Shown here: piece by piece, positions 26,222 through 34,624 of the stretch
Numbering within the stretch: position 1 is the stretch's first letter
Layout of the letters: every line of letters begins with the position of its first letter
The notes under the pieces: model-generated
Told to the model about the DNA's origin: nothing
The model's database searches: none
The model's input: only the letters and a program-made list of their open reading frames with translations
Assembly (NCBI RefSeq): GCF_010091925.1
Contig: NZ_WVID01000012.1
Span: 212,506-276,505 of the forward strand
Length of the DNA stretch: 64,000 nucleotides
Origin: Nostoc sp. B(2019)
Lineage (GTDB): Bacteria > Cyanobacteriota > Cyanobacteriia > Cyanobacteriales > Nostocaceae
Reading direction: 5' to 3'
Made by a program: the position numbers and the translations under genes

Positions 26222-27091
26222 ATGAATGAGCCAGTAATACATTCTACGCCTACTGTATCAGTAATGATGCTTGCTTATAATGTGAAAAAATATATTAATG
26301 ATGCTATTGAGAGCGTACTAAATCAGACTTTTTCTGATTGGGAACTCATCATTATAGATGACGGTAGTACTGATGGAACTACCGAATTAATCGCTCAGTA
26401 TGCAGCAAAAGATTCACGAATTAAAGTCTACTATCAAGAACATAGTGGTCGAGGTAAAGCACGTAATAAGTGCTTAGAATATTCTCGCGGTAAGTATATT
26501 GCTGTATGCGATAGTGATGATATTTCTTATCCTGAACGTTTTGAGAAGCAAGTTAATTTTTTAGATAACAATTTAGATATTGGCGCTGTCGGTTCCCAAT
26601 CATGCTCTTTTTGTGAAGAAGCAATTTTTGATCCAGCTAAAATTATCTTTTGGCCTACCAATTCAAATAAAGTGTACCAAGGCTTTAAACAAGGCAAAAT
26701 GAAAATAGCGAATTGTGCTGCTATGATCAGGACATCTTTATTTAAAGAATACGGCGGTTATTGTGAAGAATTACATCGGGCGCAAGACTATGAATTTTTC
26801 AGCAGAATAACTCAAAAAGGTATTGGTCTGACAAATTTACCAGAGGTGCTAGTTTTTTACAGACAATCCAACTTTATTCAGAATTTTCAGTACTTTAAAG
26901 AAAATGCAATATATACCGATTATGCTAATTATCGGTTATCTGGAGGTACTAAAAGTTTCAATGAATTTAACCGTAGAGTAATTAGTAAACTACGTCAAAA
27001 CTATCTGATATTGAATTATTGGCGATTTTTGATAATTATGAAGGTTAAAAACCTTAAGCTTTACCGTAACCTTTATGCAAATATGAGTTAA
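26222..27091 (+). CDS. family 2 glycosyltransferase
   Basis: 289 residues. The GT-A fold starts VSVMMLAYNVKKYINDAIES, then FSDWELIIIDDGSTDGTTEL, GRGKARNKCLEYSRGKYIAV and the metal-binding DSDD near residue 100. The acceptor region HRAQDYEFFSRITQKGIGL matches polysaccharide GT2 enzymes. It transfers a sugar from a nucleotide donor during surface-polysaccharide synthesis. It is the third gene of the AT-rich cassette, 174 bp after the acyltransferase, possibly with its own promoter. Convergent with anmK. Confidence 0.92.
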   Translation: MNEPVIHSTPTVSVMMLAYNVKKYINDAIESVLNQTFSDWELIIIDDGSTDGTTELIAQYAAKDSRIKVYYQEHSGRGKARNKCLEYSRGKYIAVCDSDDISYPERFEKQVNFLDNNLDIGAVGSQSCSFCEEAIFDPAKIIFWPTNSNKVYQGFKQGKMKIANCAAMIRTSLFKEYGGYCEELHRAQDYEFFSRITQKGIGLTNLPEVLVFYRQSNFIQNFQYFKENAIYTDYANYRLSGGTKSFNEFNRRVISKLRQNYLILNYWRFLIIMKVKNLKLYRNLYANMS

Positions 27092-27111
27092 AACTAGCTT
27101 GATACTCAATA

Positions 27112-28353
27112 TTAAGCTTGGTGAATTTCTCCTAGTAGTACTTCTTGAGATGCACCAGTGGCAGTAGGTAAGTTACCAGGAATGCCTAAATTTCGCCAGT
27201 AGGCTAAAACAGCGAAGGCGATCGCTTCTTTAAAATCTGCATTCAAACCAACTTCATCTGTAGTCAACACTGGTACTGATGGCAACAATAACTGTAATCT
27301 TTGTTTTAAATAAAGATTGCGACTACCACCACCACATAATAGTATCCGCTGTGGCATTTGTGGTACGGCAGTCCCCTCAACGGAGGGAACCTCCGCACGG
27401 GGCAGCCTCAAAAAAGTTTGGTAACTGTGAGCAATTGAAGCAGCTGTAAGTTCTGTAAGAGTTGCCAGCATGTCGGCGGGACTGAGTTGATATGCTTCAG
27501 CATCTTGTAAACATTGATGCAGGTAAGCCGCGCCGAATAACTCACGCCCAGTAGATTTGGGCGGCGGGAGATGAAAGTAATCTTGGCTGAGCCATTGCTC
27601 TACCAATGGATAGCAAGGAGTGCCACTAGCTGCCCAATCGCCGTTTTCATCGTAAGTTTTAGCACCAGCGCTTAAATGCTCCACAGCCAAATCTAAAAGA
27701 CTATTTCCTGGGCCGGTATCCCAGGCGCGAATTTTTTCGAGCCAGTCGCCATGTTGTCGAGGAGGAATATACGCAACATTACCAATACCGCCAATGTTTT
27801 GAATACAACGCCCCTCCTCAAGATGGCTGAGCAAAAAGGCATCTATTCTCGGTACAAGAGGCGCACCGTGACCACCAATGGCGATATCAGCAGCACGAAA
27901 ATTACTTACAGTAGTAACACCCGTCAAATGAGCAATCAATTCACCACGCCCTAATTGCAAGCTGTAACCCAAAGGAGTGATGAGTAAAGAGTGAGTTTCT
28001 CCCCCTCTTCCTCCCGGTGGACGATGATAAACAGTTTGACCATGAGAACCGATTAGAGTAGCTGGCTGATGATCAATTTGGATATTTTGGGCGGCTTGAG
28101 CAAAGCTAAAGGCGATCGCATCATCTATTTGAGCTAATTCTGCCATTGAAATGGCTTCCCCAGCACAAACTGCTAAGATTTTGGCTCTAAGTTCGGCGGG
28201 GTAAGGATATGTAGCCCCAGCTACCAACTCAATTTTTAAATCAAAATCTGTACCGGAAATATCTACTAAAGCAGCGTCTATACCATCTACAGATGTGCCA
28301 CTAATTAAACCGATAACGCGAGTTGGAACAGCAGCTTGTAGAGTTGGTTGCAT
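27112..28353 (-). CDS. anmK: anhydro-N-acetylmuramic acid kinase
   Basis: 413 residues. [20 protein letters not shown] near 12 (phosphate-binding), [12 protein letters not shown] near 102, [12 protein letters not shown] near 190, [10 protein letters not shown] near 216 and LLCGGGSRN near 345 define AnmK. It phosphorylates and opens 1,6-anhydroMurNAc during peptidoglycan recycling. It is longer than the ~370-390 residues usual for the family. Two segments look like in-frame repeat insertions: residues ~113-130 ([14 protein letters not shown]) and a Glu/Val/Pro segment encoded at ~27365-27410. Both replace short surface loops, so activity may be kept. Confidence 0.93.
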   Translation of the reverse strand: MQPTLQAAVPTRVIGLISGTSVDGIDAALVDISGTDFDLKIELVAGATYPYPAELRAKILAVCAGEAISMAELAQIDDAIAFSFAQAAQNIQIDHQPATLIGSHGQTVYHRPPGGRGGETHSLLITPLGYSLQLGRGELIAHLTGVTTVSNFRAADIAIGGHGAPLVPRIDAFLLSHLEEGRCIQNIGGIGNVAYIPPRQHGDWLEKIRAWDTGPGNSLLDLAVEHLSAGAKTYDENGDWAASGTPCYPLVEQWLSQDYFHLPPPKSTGRELFGAAYLHQCLQDAEAYQLSPADMLATLTELTAASIAHSYQTFLRLPRAEVPSVEGTAVPQMPQRILLCGGGSRNLYLKQRLQLLLPSVPVLTTDEVGLNADFKEAIAFAVLAYWRNLGIPGNLPTATGASQEVLLGEIHQA

Positions 28354-28621
28354 GGATATACATTCTGGTGTTGATTGTCAGGGATAGTTTAATTCATGCC
28401 GCTAGCAATGTCAAAAAACAATCTGCCAACGGATTATAGTTATTAATAATTGTCCCTAACATCGGCTGGAAATAGCGAACAATTCATATAAATAAACCTA
28501 TGGTTAGCTAGAAAACCTTAGTAGATAAATTTTTTCTCTACTTGATTGATTTGGTTTAGTAGTTTAATTTAAATTATTTACTAATATTTTTAAATTTTGA
28601 GTAATAAATCGGGTGTTAGTT

Positions 28622-29125
28622 ATGTTTCGTTTTCAAAAAAATGAGCGTGTAGAATTAACAAGTTCACATCTACAACATGAAAAAGGAAAACAAGGAAGCG
28701 TAACTCATATAGGTGACTCAATCTTCACTGGTGGAGATATATTATCTACGTTGGGTTGGACTCCCCTATATCATGTAAAGTTTTTTAATGGAGAAGAGGC
28801 TGAGTGTATTCCAGAAGGAAATTTAAAATCTGTGGAGGAAAAACTAAGCTGGAAAGAAAAGGTAATTGACAAGCTGTCAAAGATTGAGCAATTACTTAAT
28901 AATTGTCCAGATTTGACAGAAGTCATGAGAAAGGAAGCATACGGTTATTTCAAAGCTGCTCAAGAAAAAGCCGAATTCACTAACTTAAATAAAAACTTAG
29001 TAGCTAACAATCTCCGTTCTGTATTTGTAATACTTAAAAATACCAAAATAGGGACAGAGATAAAATCTCTAATCAAAGAATTAGTCGCCCCGTTGGACGT
29101 TGATAAGAATTTCTTTGAATTATAG
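28622..29125 (+). CDS. hypothetical protein
   Basis: 167 residues from the ATG at 28622 (MFRFQKNERVELTSSHL); an in-frame GTG at 28613 would add three. The N-terminal ~65 residues look like an SH3-like/KOW-type barrel (KGKQGSVTHIGDSIFTGGDI and LYHVKFFNGEEAECIPEGNL), then an all-helical domain (EKVIDKLSKIEQLLNNCPDL). There is no signal peptide or membrane segment. It lies between anmK and kdpD, convergent with the latter. The family is not recognised; the barrel hints at binding nucleic acid or protein. Confidence 0.65.
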   Translation: MFRFQKNERVELTSSHLQHEKGKQGSVTHIGDSIFTGGDILSTLGWTPLYHVKFFNGEEAECIPEGNLKSVEEKLSWKEKVIDKLSKIEQLLNNCPDLTEVMRKEAYGYFKAAQEKAEFTNLNKNLVANNLRSVFVILKNTKIGTEIKSLIKELVAPLDVDKNFFEL

Positions 29126-29132
29126 TGTCAGT

Positions 29133-30399
29133 TTAGTCTTGCACTGTTGAGCGCCATTGCTTTGATGAGGATATTTTTTCGCTGGCGATGATGTGCAAAT
29201 CTATATTTTTGAGCAAACGCACCAATTTTTGAGTTAAAGACCCTTTGAGCAACATTTGCCAGCGAGAACGCTGACTTTCTCCAATCACAATTTGGGTGAT
29301 CCGATATTTCTCAGCTACTTCGGCGATCGCATTGGCTATATTATTGCTGGTAACACTAATAAAAGTACCTTCAAATTCTTGACATAGCTTCTCACAAGTG
29401 TGAATGTGTAGGCTTTCCTCCTTAGTGAGGAAGCGCTCTGGATCAGCGACAAACAAAGTATAAAGTGGAGCATTCATGTAGTTAGCTAGCCTTGCACCCC
29501 GGCGTAATAGTTGCACTGAGTTGGGATAGGTAGATACGCACACCAAAACCCGCTCGTGAATGTTACAGAATTGTCCGTTGGGTGTGGTGGCGATTGCGTC
29601 TTCTTCTACGTTGTCTGCTACTTCCCGTAAAGCCAACTCTCGTAAAGCAATCAGGTTCCGGCGTTGGAAAAAGTTATCCAAGGATTGTTGGATTTTTTGC
29701 GGTGCGTAAATCTTGCCTTCTAATAACCGTTCTTGCAACGTCTCAGGTGTGACATCAACTACTACCACTTCATCTGCTTCATCCAATATGCGGTCTGGAA
29801 CTCGCTCACGTACTACTACGCCAGTAATTCTTGCTACTAAATCATTGAGACTTTCTAGATGCTGAATATTCATTGTAGAGTAGACATCAATGCCTGCTGC
29901 CAAAATTACTTCTACATCTTGGTAGCGTTTTTCTCGCAGGGAACCAGGGACATTGGTATGAGCGAGTTCATCGATTAAGACTAGTTGAGGCGTAGACGCA
30001 TTAGCGAAGCGGTAGCGACGTTCGCGTAAGCGTCTCCCCTTGGGAGAAGGAGCGTCAGCGGCTTGTCGCCAGACATCGCTCTATAATTGCATCTGTATCC
30101 ATATCCATCAGCATCAACTCACCGCGAGGGAATTGCTTTCGGGGTACAATCTCTAGTCCTTCTGCCTTTTCTGCTGTCTCTTTGCGTCCGTGGGTTTCCA
30201 AAAGCCCAATCACGACATCAATTCCTTCCTGTTTGAGTGCGTGTCCTTCTTCCAGCATCCGAAAGGTTTTACCTACTCCAGGAGCCATACCGATAAATAT
30301 TTTGTGTTTACCTCGCCGCGATCGCGCCGGATAAGGAGAATAACTTGCAGATGTTGAAGGTTTAGTGCTAGCCGAACTAGTATTAGTATGATTTAACAT
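29133..30399 (-). pseudogene. kdpD: short KdpD sensor gene, frameshifted by an 85-bp repeat
   Basis: The N-terminal part (30399 down to 30076) encodes the KdpD signature IFIGMAPGVGKTFRMLEEGH and GLLETHGRKETA up to DAIIER. The frame then enters a repeat and stops (TGA) within a few codons. Coding resumes at 29990 in another frame with PQLVLIDELAHTNVPGSLRE, HLESLNDLVARITGVVVRER and a C-terminal USP-like domain (RVLVCVSTYPNSVQLLRRGA). Removing exactly 85 bp restores one 393-codon frame. Like other Nostoc/Anabaena KdpD proteins known from the literature, it would lack the membrane and histidine-kinase domains. In this genome it is probably non-functional unless frameshifting occurs. Confidence 0.85.
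29991..30075. repeat. 85-bp dispersed repeat inserted in kdpD
   Basis: On the minus strand it begins tgtctggcgacaagccgctg and ends cgctaatgcgtctacg, with internal inverted arms (GGAGACGCTTACGCG / CGCTAATGCGTCT). Its length is 3n+1, which causes the frameshift, and it carries an in-frame TGA. Confidence 0.85.
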
Positions 30400-30591
30400 C
30401 TTAACTTTTGCTAAGTATATGCAATGAAAGCATCGCTAACTATATTAAATTGCCCTTAATAAGGTTATGAAGTGGGCTGTAATTTTGCATACTATAATTT
30501 CCTGATAGAATGCTGGGAAGAAGCTGAATTTTTTTATAGATAAATTAGAAACCTTATTAATGGCTCTTTTCGCTAAACTTGCTGAGGTTTT

Positions 30592-31308
30592 ATGAGTTTG
30601 ATTCTGCCCAAACGCACCCTATCCCGTCGTCATTTACTGCAAATATCTGGACTTTCTGGATTAGGCTTATTTCTAGGTGGATGTGGGACAAATTTGTTCT
30701 CAGATAATGTAAGACAAATATCTGAGCCACTAAACCAAAGTTTGGAAGCGCTTCTACAAACTCAAAAGCCCATACCTGAATTTTCTCTGAGTGCCATTGA
30801 GCCAGATAAATTGCTGGTTAATACGTTTGACTTCACCCCGCAAATTGACCCAGCGCAGTTTTACCTAACTATTGATGGTGAGGTAAATAATTCAATGCGA
30901 TTGAGTATGGCAGACATTCAAAAACTTCCCTTGACTTCGATGGTGATTCGCCATGTCTGTGTTGAAGGCTGGGCTGCGATCGTTCAATGGGGAGGTGTGC
31001 GATTACGAGACTTAGTGGCACTAGTACAGCCTAAATCAAGCGTCCGCTATGTCTACTTCAAATCTGCCGATGGCTATTACGAAAGCTGGGATATTGCCTC
31101 TGCTGTGCATCCTCAAACTCTCATGGCTTATCAGAAGAATGGGCAACCATTATCAGTTGATAATGGTGCGCCTATACGCCTAGCATCCCCCATTAAACTG
31201 GGCTACAAGCAAAGTAAGTGGGTAACTCAGATTACACTAACCAGCAATTTATTGCCTACTAAAGGTTATTGGGAGGATCAGGGGTATGAATGGTTTGCAG
31301 GACTGTAG
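30592..31308 (+). CDS. molybdopterin-dependent oxidoreductase (sulfite-oxidase fold)
   Basis: 238 residues. The N-terminus carries a twin-Arg pair (LSRRHLLQISGLSG) and a lipobox-like LFLGGC, so export by Tat with possible lipidation is expected. The Mo-binding domain follows: RHVCVEGWAAIVQWGGVRL near 122 with the Mo-ligating Cys, VYFKSADGYYESW near 160, and GAPIRLASPIKLGYKQSKW near 202, as in SUOX/MsrP-like proteins. The substrate is unknown. It is oriented opposite to the kdp genes and sits between kdpC and kdpD. The TAG stop lies inside a palindromic repeat, so the C-terminus may be repeat-set. Confidence 0.88.
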   Translation: MSLILPKRTLSRRHLLQISGLSGLGLFLGGCGTNLFSDNVRQISEPLNQSLEALLQTQKPIPEFSLSAIEPDKLLVNTFDFTPQIDPAQFYLTIDGEVNNSMRLSMADIQKLPLTSMVIRHVCVEGWAAIVQWGGVRLRDLVALVQPKSSVRYVYFKSADGYYESWDIASAVHPQTLMAYQKNGQPLSVDNGAPIRLASPIKLGYKQSKWVTQITLTSNLLPTKGYWEDQGYEWFAGL

Positions 31309-31334
31309 AGACGTTGCAATGCAACGTCTCTACA
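31304..31334. repeat. 31-bp GTAGAGACG palindrome overlapping a stop codon
   Basis: TGTAGAGACGTTGCA / TGCAACGTCTCTACA with a single central A. Bases 31306-31308 (TAG) are the stop of the oxidoreductase gene. Confidence 0.9.
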
Positions 31335-31353
31335 ATTTATTTCTATTCACATT

Positions 31354-31956
31354 TTATTGATTCTGCTTACTATTAATTTCTTGCAGGTCAAGCGCATAAT
31401 TCAAGCGCAGAACATTGACTCCCGGCTCGCCAAAAATCCATAAAAATCTACCATCAGTATATTTATTAATTAAACGTAGGATCTCGTTTTCTTCTACTTC
31501 CCGCGCACGAGCAACTCGCGGCAACTGCTCTTGTGCTGCTCTTAATGAAATATGAGGGTCTAAGCCAGATCCAGAAGTATAAATTAAATCAGCGATCGGT
31601 TGAATATTTTCTTCTCGTAATTGATTAGCCCGCTCTACAACTCGATCCAGTAGCTCTGGATTACTAGCAGCGAGGTTACTAGCACCAGAGATGCCAGTTG
31701 GCCTGGCTCTTTTTCCTTGGCTATATCTAACAGTACTGGGACGAGGATGGAAATATCGTTCGGATGTAAATACCTGACCAATCAAAACTGAACCAATTGG
31801 TTCATTTTTTAAATTCGGCATGATACTGCCGTTAGCTTGAAATGGAAAGAAAACTTGACCCACTACAAGGATTACGAGAGGATAGATGATTGCAGTCAGC
31901 AACCAAAGTACCAGAGTTACGCAAATTGCTCTAATAGTTTCTCTAATAATAGACAT
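31354..31956 (-). CDS. kdpC: potassium-transporting ATPase subunit C
   Basis: 200 residues. One N-terminal membrane segment (VTLVLWLLTAIIYPLVILVV) precedes the KdpC motifs VGQVFFPFQANGSI, IGQVFTSERYFHPRPST, ISGASNLAASNPEL, YTSGSGLDPHISLRAAQEQL and RVARAREVEENEI. It stabilises the KdpB catalytic subunit in the high-affinity K+ pump. Length is normal. It follows the KdpF/G-like gene by 50 bp on the minus strand. The kdpD remnant lies further downstream, beyond the opposite-strand oxidoreductase gene. Confidence 0.95.
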   Translation of the reverse strand: MSIIRETIRAICVTLVLWLLTAIIYPLVILVVGQVFFPFQANGSIMPNLKNEPIGSVLIGQVFTSERYFHPRPSTVRYSQGKRARPTGISGASNLAASNPELLDRVVERANQLREENIQPIADLIYTSGSGLDPHISLRAAQEQLPRVARAREVEENEILRLINKYTDGRFLWIFGEPGVNVLRLNYALDLQEINSKQNQ

Positions 31957-32006
31957 AAAAAAGTTTCCACTTGTTCTTAGAATTTTATATTTAATTTTTA
32001 ATTATT

Positions 32007-32294
32007 TTAAAAGCGTTCTGGTTGAAAAACGACGACAAACAAGTAAATTATGAGTGCCAGCGCCACAAATCCCAAGATGCCAATTGCCCAGGCAGAACGT
32101 TGTTCTAGGGTGTTATTAGCAGCATAAACAGCTGAGGGAACTACCACATTCAAACACAGCAAGATAAAAACAGCGAGTGGTAAGTTTTGTTTACGTCTTT
32201 GCGACCCAATCAAGGAAATTGTCTGCATCACATTTATTGATAAAAACTTGCCTAATAAACCAACTTGTCTCATAGTTCTCTTTATTCTTTGCAT
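32007..32294 (-). CDS. KdpF/KdpG-like small subunit of the Kdp ATPase
   Basis: 95 residues. The C-terminal ~28 residues (ILGFVALALIIYLFVVVFQP, then ERF) match the single-helix KdpF pattern. Ahead of it is an N-terminal extension with another hydrophobic segment (LPLAVFILLCLNVVVPSAVY) and an Ala-rich junction that looks like a signal-peptide cleavage site. In Anabaena an extra gene called kdpG is described between kdpB and kdpC, and this gene holds that place. It probably stabilises the complex in the membrane. The start codon is uncertain: several in-frame Mets lie in the first 25 residues. Confidence 0.8.
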   Translation of the reverse strand: MQRIKRTMRQVGLLGKFLSINVMQTISLIGSQRRKQNLPLAVFILLCLNVVVPSAVYAANNTLEQRSAWAIGILGFVALALIIYLFVVVFQPERF

Positions 32295-32377
32295 TCTTGC
32301 TATCTTGGCAGTTAATTTATGAGAAAAATCTGAGCAGCGAAAGCCACTACTCAGAAGTTTGGATAATTTTGAATTGC

Positions 32378-34474
32378 TTAAGCCAACCCCACAACTGTGA
32401 TTAGCATATCTATTAACTTTATGGCAATGAACGGTGCAATCACTCCACCTAAACCATAAATCAAGATATTGCGTTGTAAGAGTTGATTAGCCGTCAGGGG
32501 TCTAAACTGCACACCTTTCAAAGCCAAGGGAATCAAAGCTGGAATAATCAAAGCATTATAAATCAGTGCCGATAGTACGGCAGACTTAACACTGGTCAAA
32601 TTCATAATATTTAGGCTTTGCAGGTTAGCAGCGGCAAAGACCACTGGAATAATTGCAAAGTATTTAGCAATATCATTGGCGATGGAAAATGTAGTCAATG
32701 CTCCGCGAGTAATCAGCAATTGTTTGCCAATGCTAACAATATCGATCAGCTTTGTGGGGTCAGAGTCCAAATCCACCATATTGGCGGCTTCTTTTGCTGC
32801 TTGAGTCCCCGTATTCATAGCTACGCCGACGTTAGCTTGGGCTAACGCTGGAGCATCGTTAGTCCCGTCGCCTGTCATGGCAACTAGTTTACCTGCTGTT
32901 TGTTCTCTTTGAATGACGCTGATTTTGTCTTCTGGTGTCGCTTCGGCAATGAAGTCATCTACCCCGGCTTCTTTGGCAATGACAGAAGCAGTAATCCGGT
33001 TGTCTCCAGTCAGCATGATGGTACGTACTCCCATCCGTCGCAGTTGCTCGAAGCGATCGCGGATACCAGGTTTCACAATATCTTTAAGATAAATCACTCC
33101 GTAGATTTCGTTATCTAGGCATACTGCTAGGGGTGTACCTCCCAGTTGGGAAACTCGTTCGTAAGTGGCATCCAGTTCCGGGGTGTCGCGTCCATTGTGG
33201 GAACGTACAAACCCTTTAATGGCTCCAACCGCTCCTTTGCGTGCTTCATGTCCGCCTGGTAAGTTAGTGCCACTCATGCGTGTTTTGGCAGAAAAATTCA
33301 CTCCTTCTGCTTGATTGGGGTCGAAATCAAACTTAGCACCTAACTTTTCTGCTAATCGAACAATAGATTTACCTTCTGGTGTATCGTCAAACACACTAGC
33401 TGCCCAAGCTACATTAGCAATTTCTGCCATTGAGTGACCGTTGATCGGGATAAATTCCTCAGCCAAACGGTTGCCAAGAGTAATCGTACCTGTCTTGTCG
33501 AGAACTAAAGTGTTGACATCGCCACAGGCTTCGACTGCTCGTCCAGAAGTGGCAATAACGTTAAATTGGGCAACTCTATCCATACCAGCAATCCCAATAG
33601 AACTTAGTAATCCGCCAATAGTTGTAGGAATCAGCGCAACCAACAAGGCAATTAAAATTGGTACGCTGACTGGACTGTTGACGTAATAAGCAAATGCGGG
33701 CAAGGTTACTATAACAAACAGAAACACTAAACTGAGAACTGCCAATAATACTGTTAGAGCGATTTCATTGGGTGTTTTGCTGCGTTCTGCTCCTTCCACC
33801 AAGGCAATCATCCGGTCGATAAACCCTTTGCCTGGGTCAGCTGTGATACGGATAATCAATTCATCAGAGATAATCCGCGTACCGCCAGTCACCGAACTAG
33901 CAACATCTGAGCCTGATTCCTTGAGAACTGGTGCAGATTCCCCGGTAACTGCCGATTCATCCACTGAGGCGACGCCCATAATTACCTCGCCATCGGCGGG
34001 AATGATATCACCAGCAACGATGTAAATAGTATCGCCTTGTTTGAGGCTAGTAGATGCGACTTCACTAATCAAGCCATCGGGGGCGAGTTTTTTAGCGATG
34101 GTTTCTAACTGCGTTGAGCGTAAAGTATCGGCTTGGGCTTTACCTCGCCCTTCAGCTACGGCTTCCGCAAAATTGGCAAACCAAACGGTGAAGAATAAAA
34201 TCCCTGTTAACAAGCCGTTGAAAAGTTGCGGGTTCTTCTGCGAATCTGGGCCAAAGAGGTTGGGATCAATGGTTACTGCTAGGGTGATGATTGTCCCAAC
34301 CCAAACCAAAAACATCACTGGGTTTTTGAGTGCATATTTGGGATTGAGCTTGATAAAAGCATCCCTAATTGCTCTGAGATAAAGTCCTTTAGTATTTATC
34401 TTCGCCTTTTTGCGTGCTTGGCGGCGATCGCCAGGCCGGGAACTTGGGCGTCTAGCTTTAGAGGTAGTTGCCAC
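32378..34474 (-). CDS. kdpB: potassium-transporting P-type ATPase subunit B
   Basis: 698 residues. P-type ATPase signatures are TGESAPVLKESG near 178, the phosphorylation site DKTGTITLGNR near 327, RKGAVGAI near 413, MLTGDNRITA near 490 and MTGDGTNDAPALAQANVGVA near 537. Six to seven membrane segments are present. It hydrolyses ATP to drive K+ uptake through KdpA. The N-terminus is rich in Arg/Lys (ARRPSSRPGDRRQARKKAK). It sits 150 bp downstream of kdpA across a C-rich spacer and 84 bp before the small subunit. Complete. Confidence 0.97.
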   Translation of the reverse strand: MATTSKARRPSSRPGDRRQARKKAKINTKGLYLRAIRDAFIKLNPKYALKNPVMFLVWVGTIITLAVTIDPNLFGPDSQKNPQLFNGLLTGILFFTVWFANFAEAVAEGRGKAQADTLRSTQLETIAKKLAPDGLISEVASTSLKQGDTIYIVAGDIIPADGEVIMGVASVDESAVTGESAPVLKESGSDVASSVTGGTRIISDELIIRITADPGKGFIDRMIALVEGAERSKTPNEIALTVLLAVLSLVFLFVIVTLPAFAYYVNSPVSVPILIALLVALIPTTIGGLLSSIGIAGMDRVAQFNVIATSGRAVEACGDVNTLVLDKTGTITLGNRLAEEFIPINGHSMAEIANVAWAASVFDDTPEGKSIVRLAEKLGAKFDFDPNQAEGVNFSAKTRMSGTNLPGGHEARKGAVGAIKGFVRSHNGRDTPELDATYERVSQLGGTPLAVCLDNEIYGVIYLKDIVKPGIRDRFEQLRRMGVRTIMLTGDNRITASVIAKEAGVDDFIAEATPEDKISVIQREQTAGKLVAMTGDGTNDAPALAQANVGVAMNTGTQAAKEAANMVDLDSDPTKLIDIVSIGKQLLITRGALTTFSIANDIAKYFAIIPVVFAAANLQSLNIMNLTSVKSAVLSALIYNALIIPALIPLALKGVQFRPLTANQLLQRNILIYGLGGVIAPFIAIKLIDMLITVVGLA

Positions 34475-34491
34475 CGTATTTATATAGTTAG

Positions 34492-34548
34492 TGAGGAGGG
34501 GAGGAGGGTAGGAGTGGGAGAGTGGGGGAGGGGAGGAGTGGGGATTGA
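34492..34548. repeat. G/A-rich low-complexity tract between kdpA and kdpB
   Basis: Plus strand runs of gaggagggg and agtgggggagggg; on the kdp coding strand this is a CCCTCC-rich spacer. Confidence 0.6.
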
Positions 34549-34624
34549 TTTTGAATTGTTTCTTTCTTCTTCTTTTTATCTTCTTGTCACCCTATTTTCC
34601 TATCTCCCCCTTCCTGCTCCTCTT

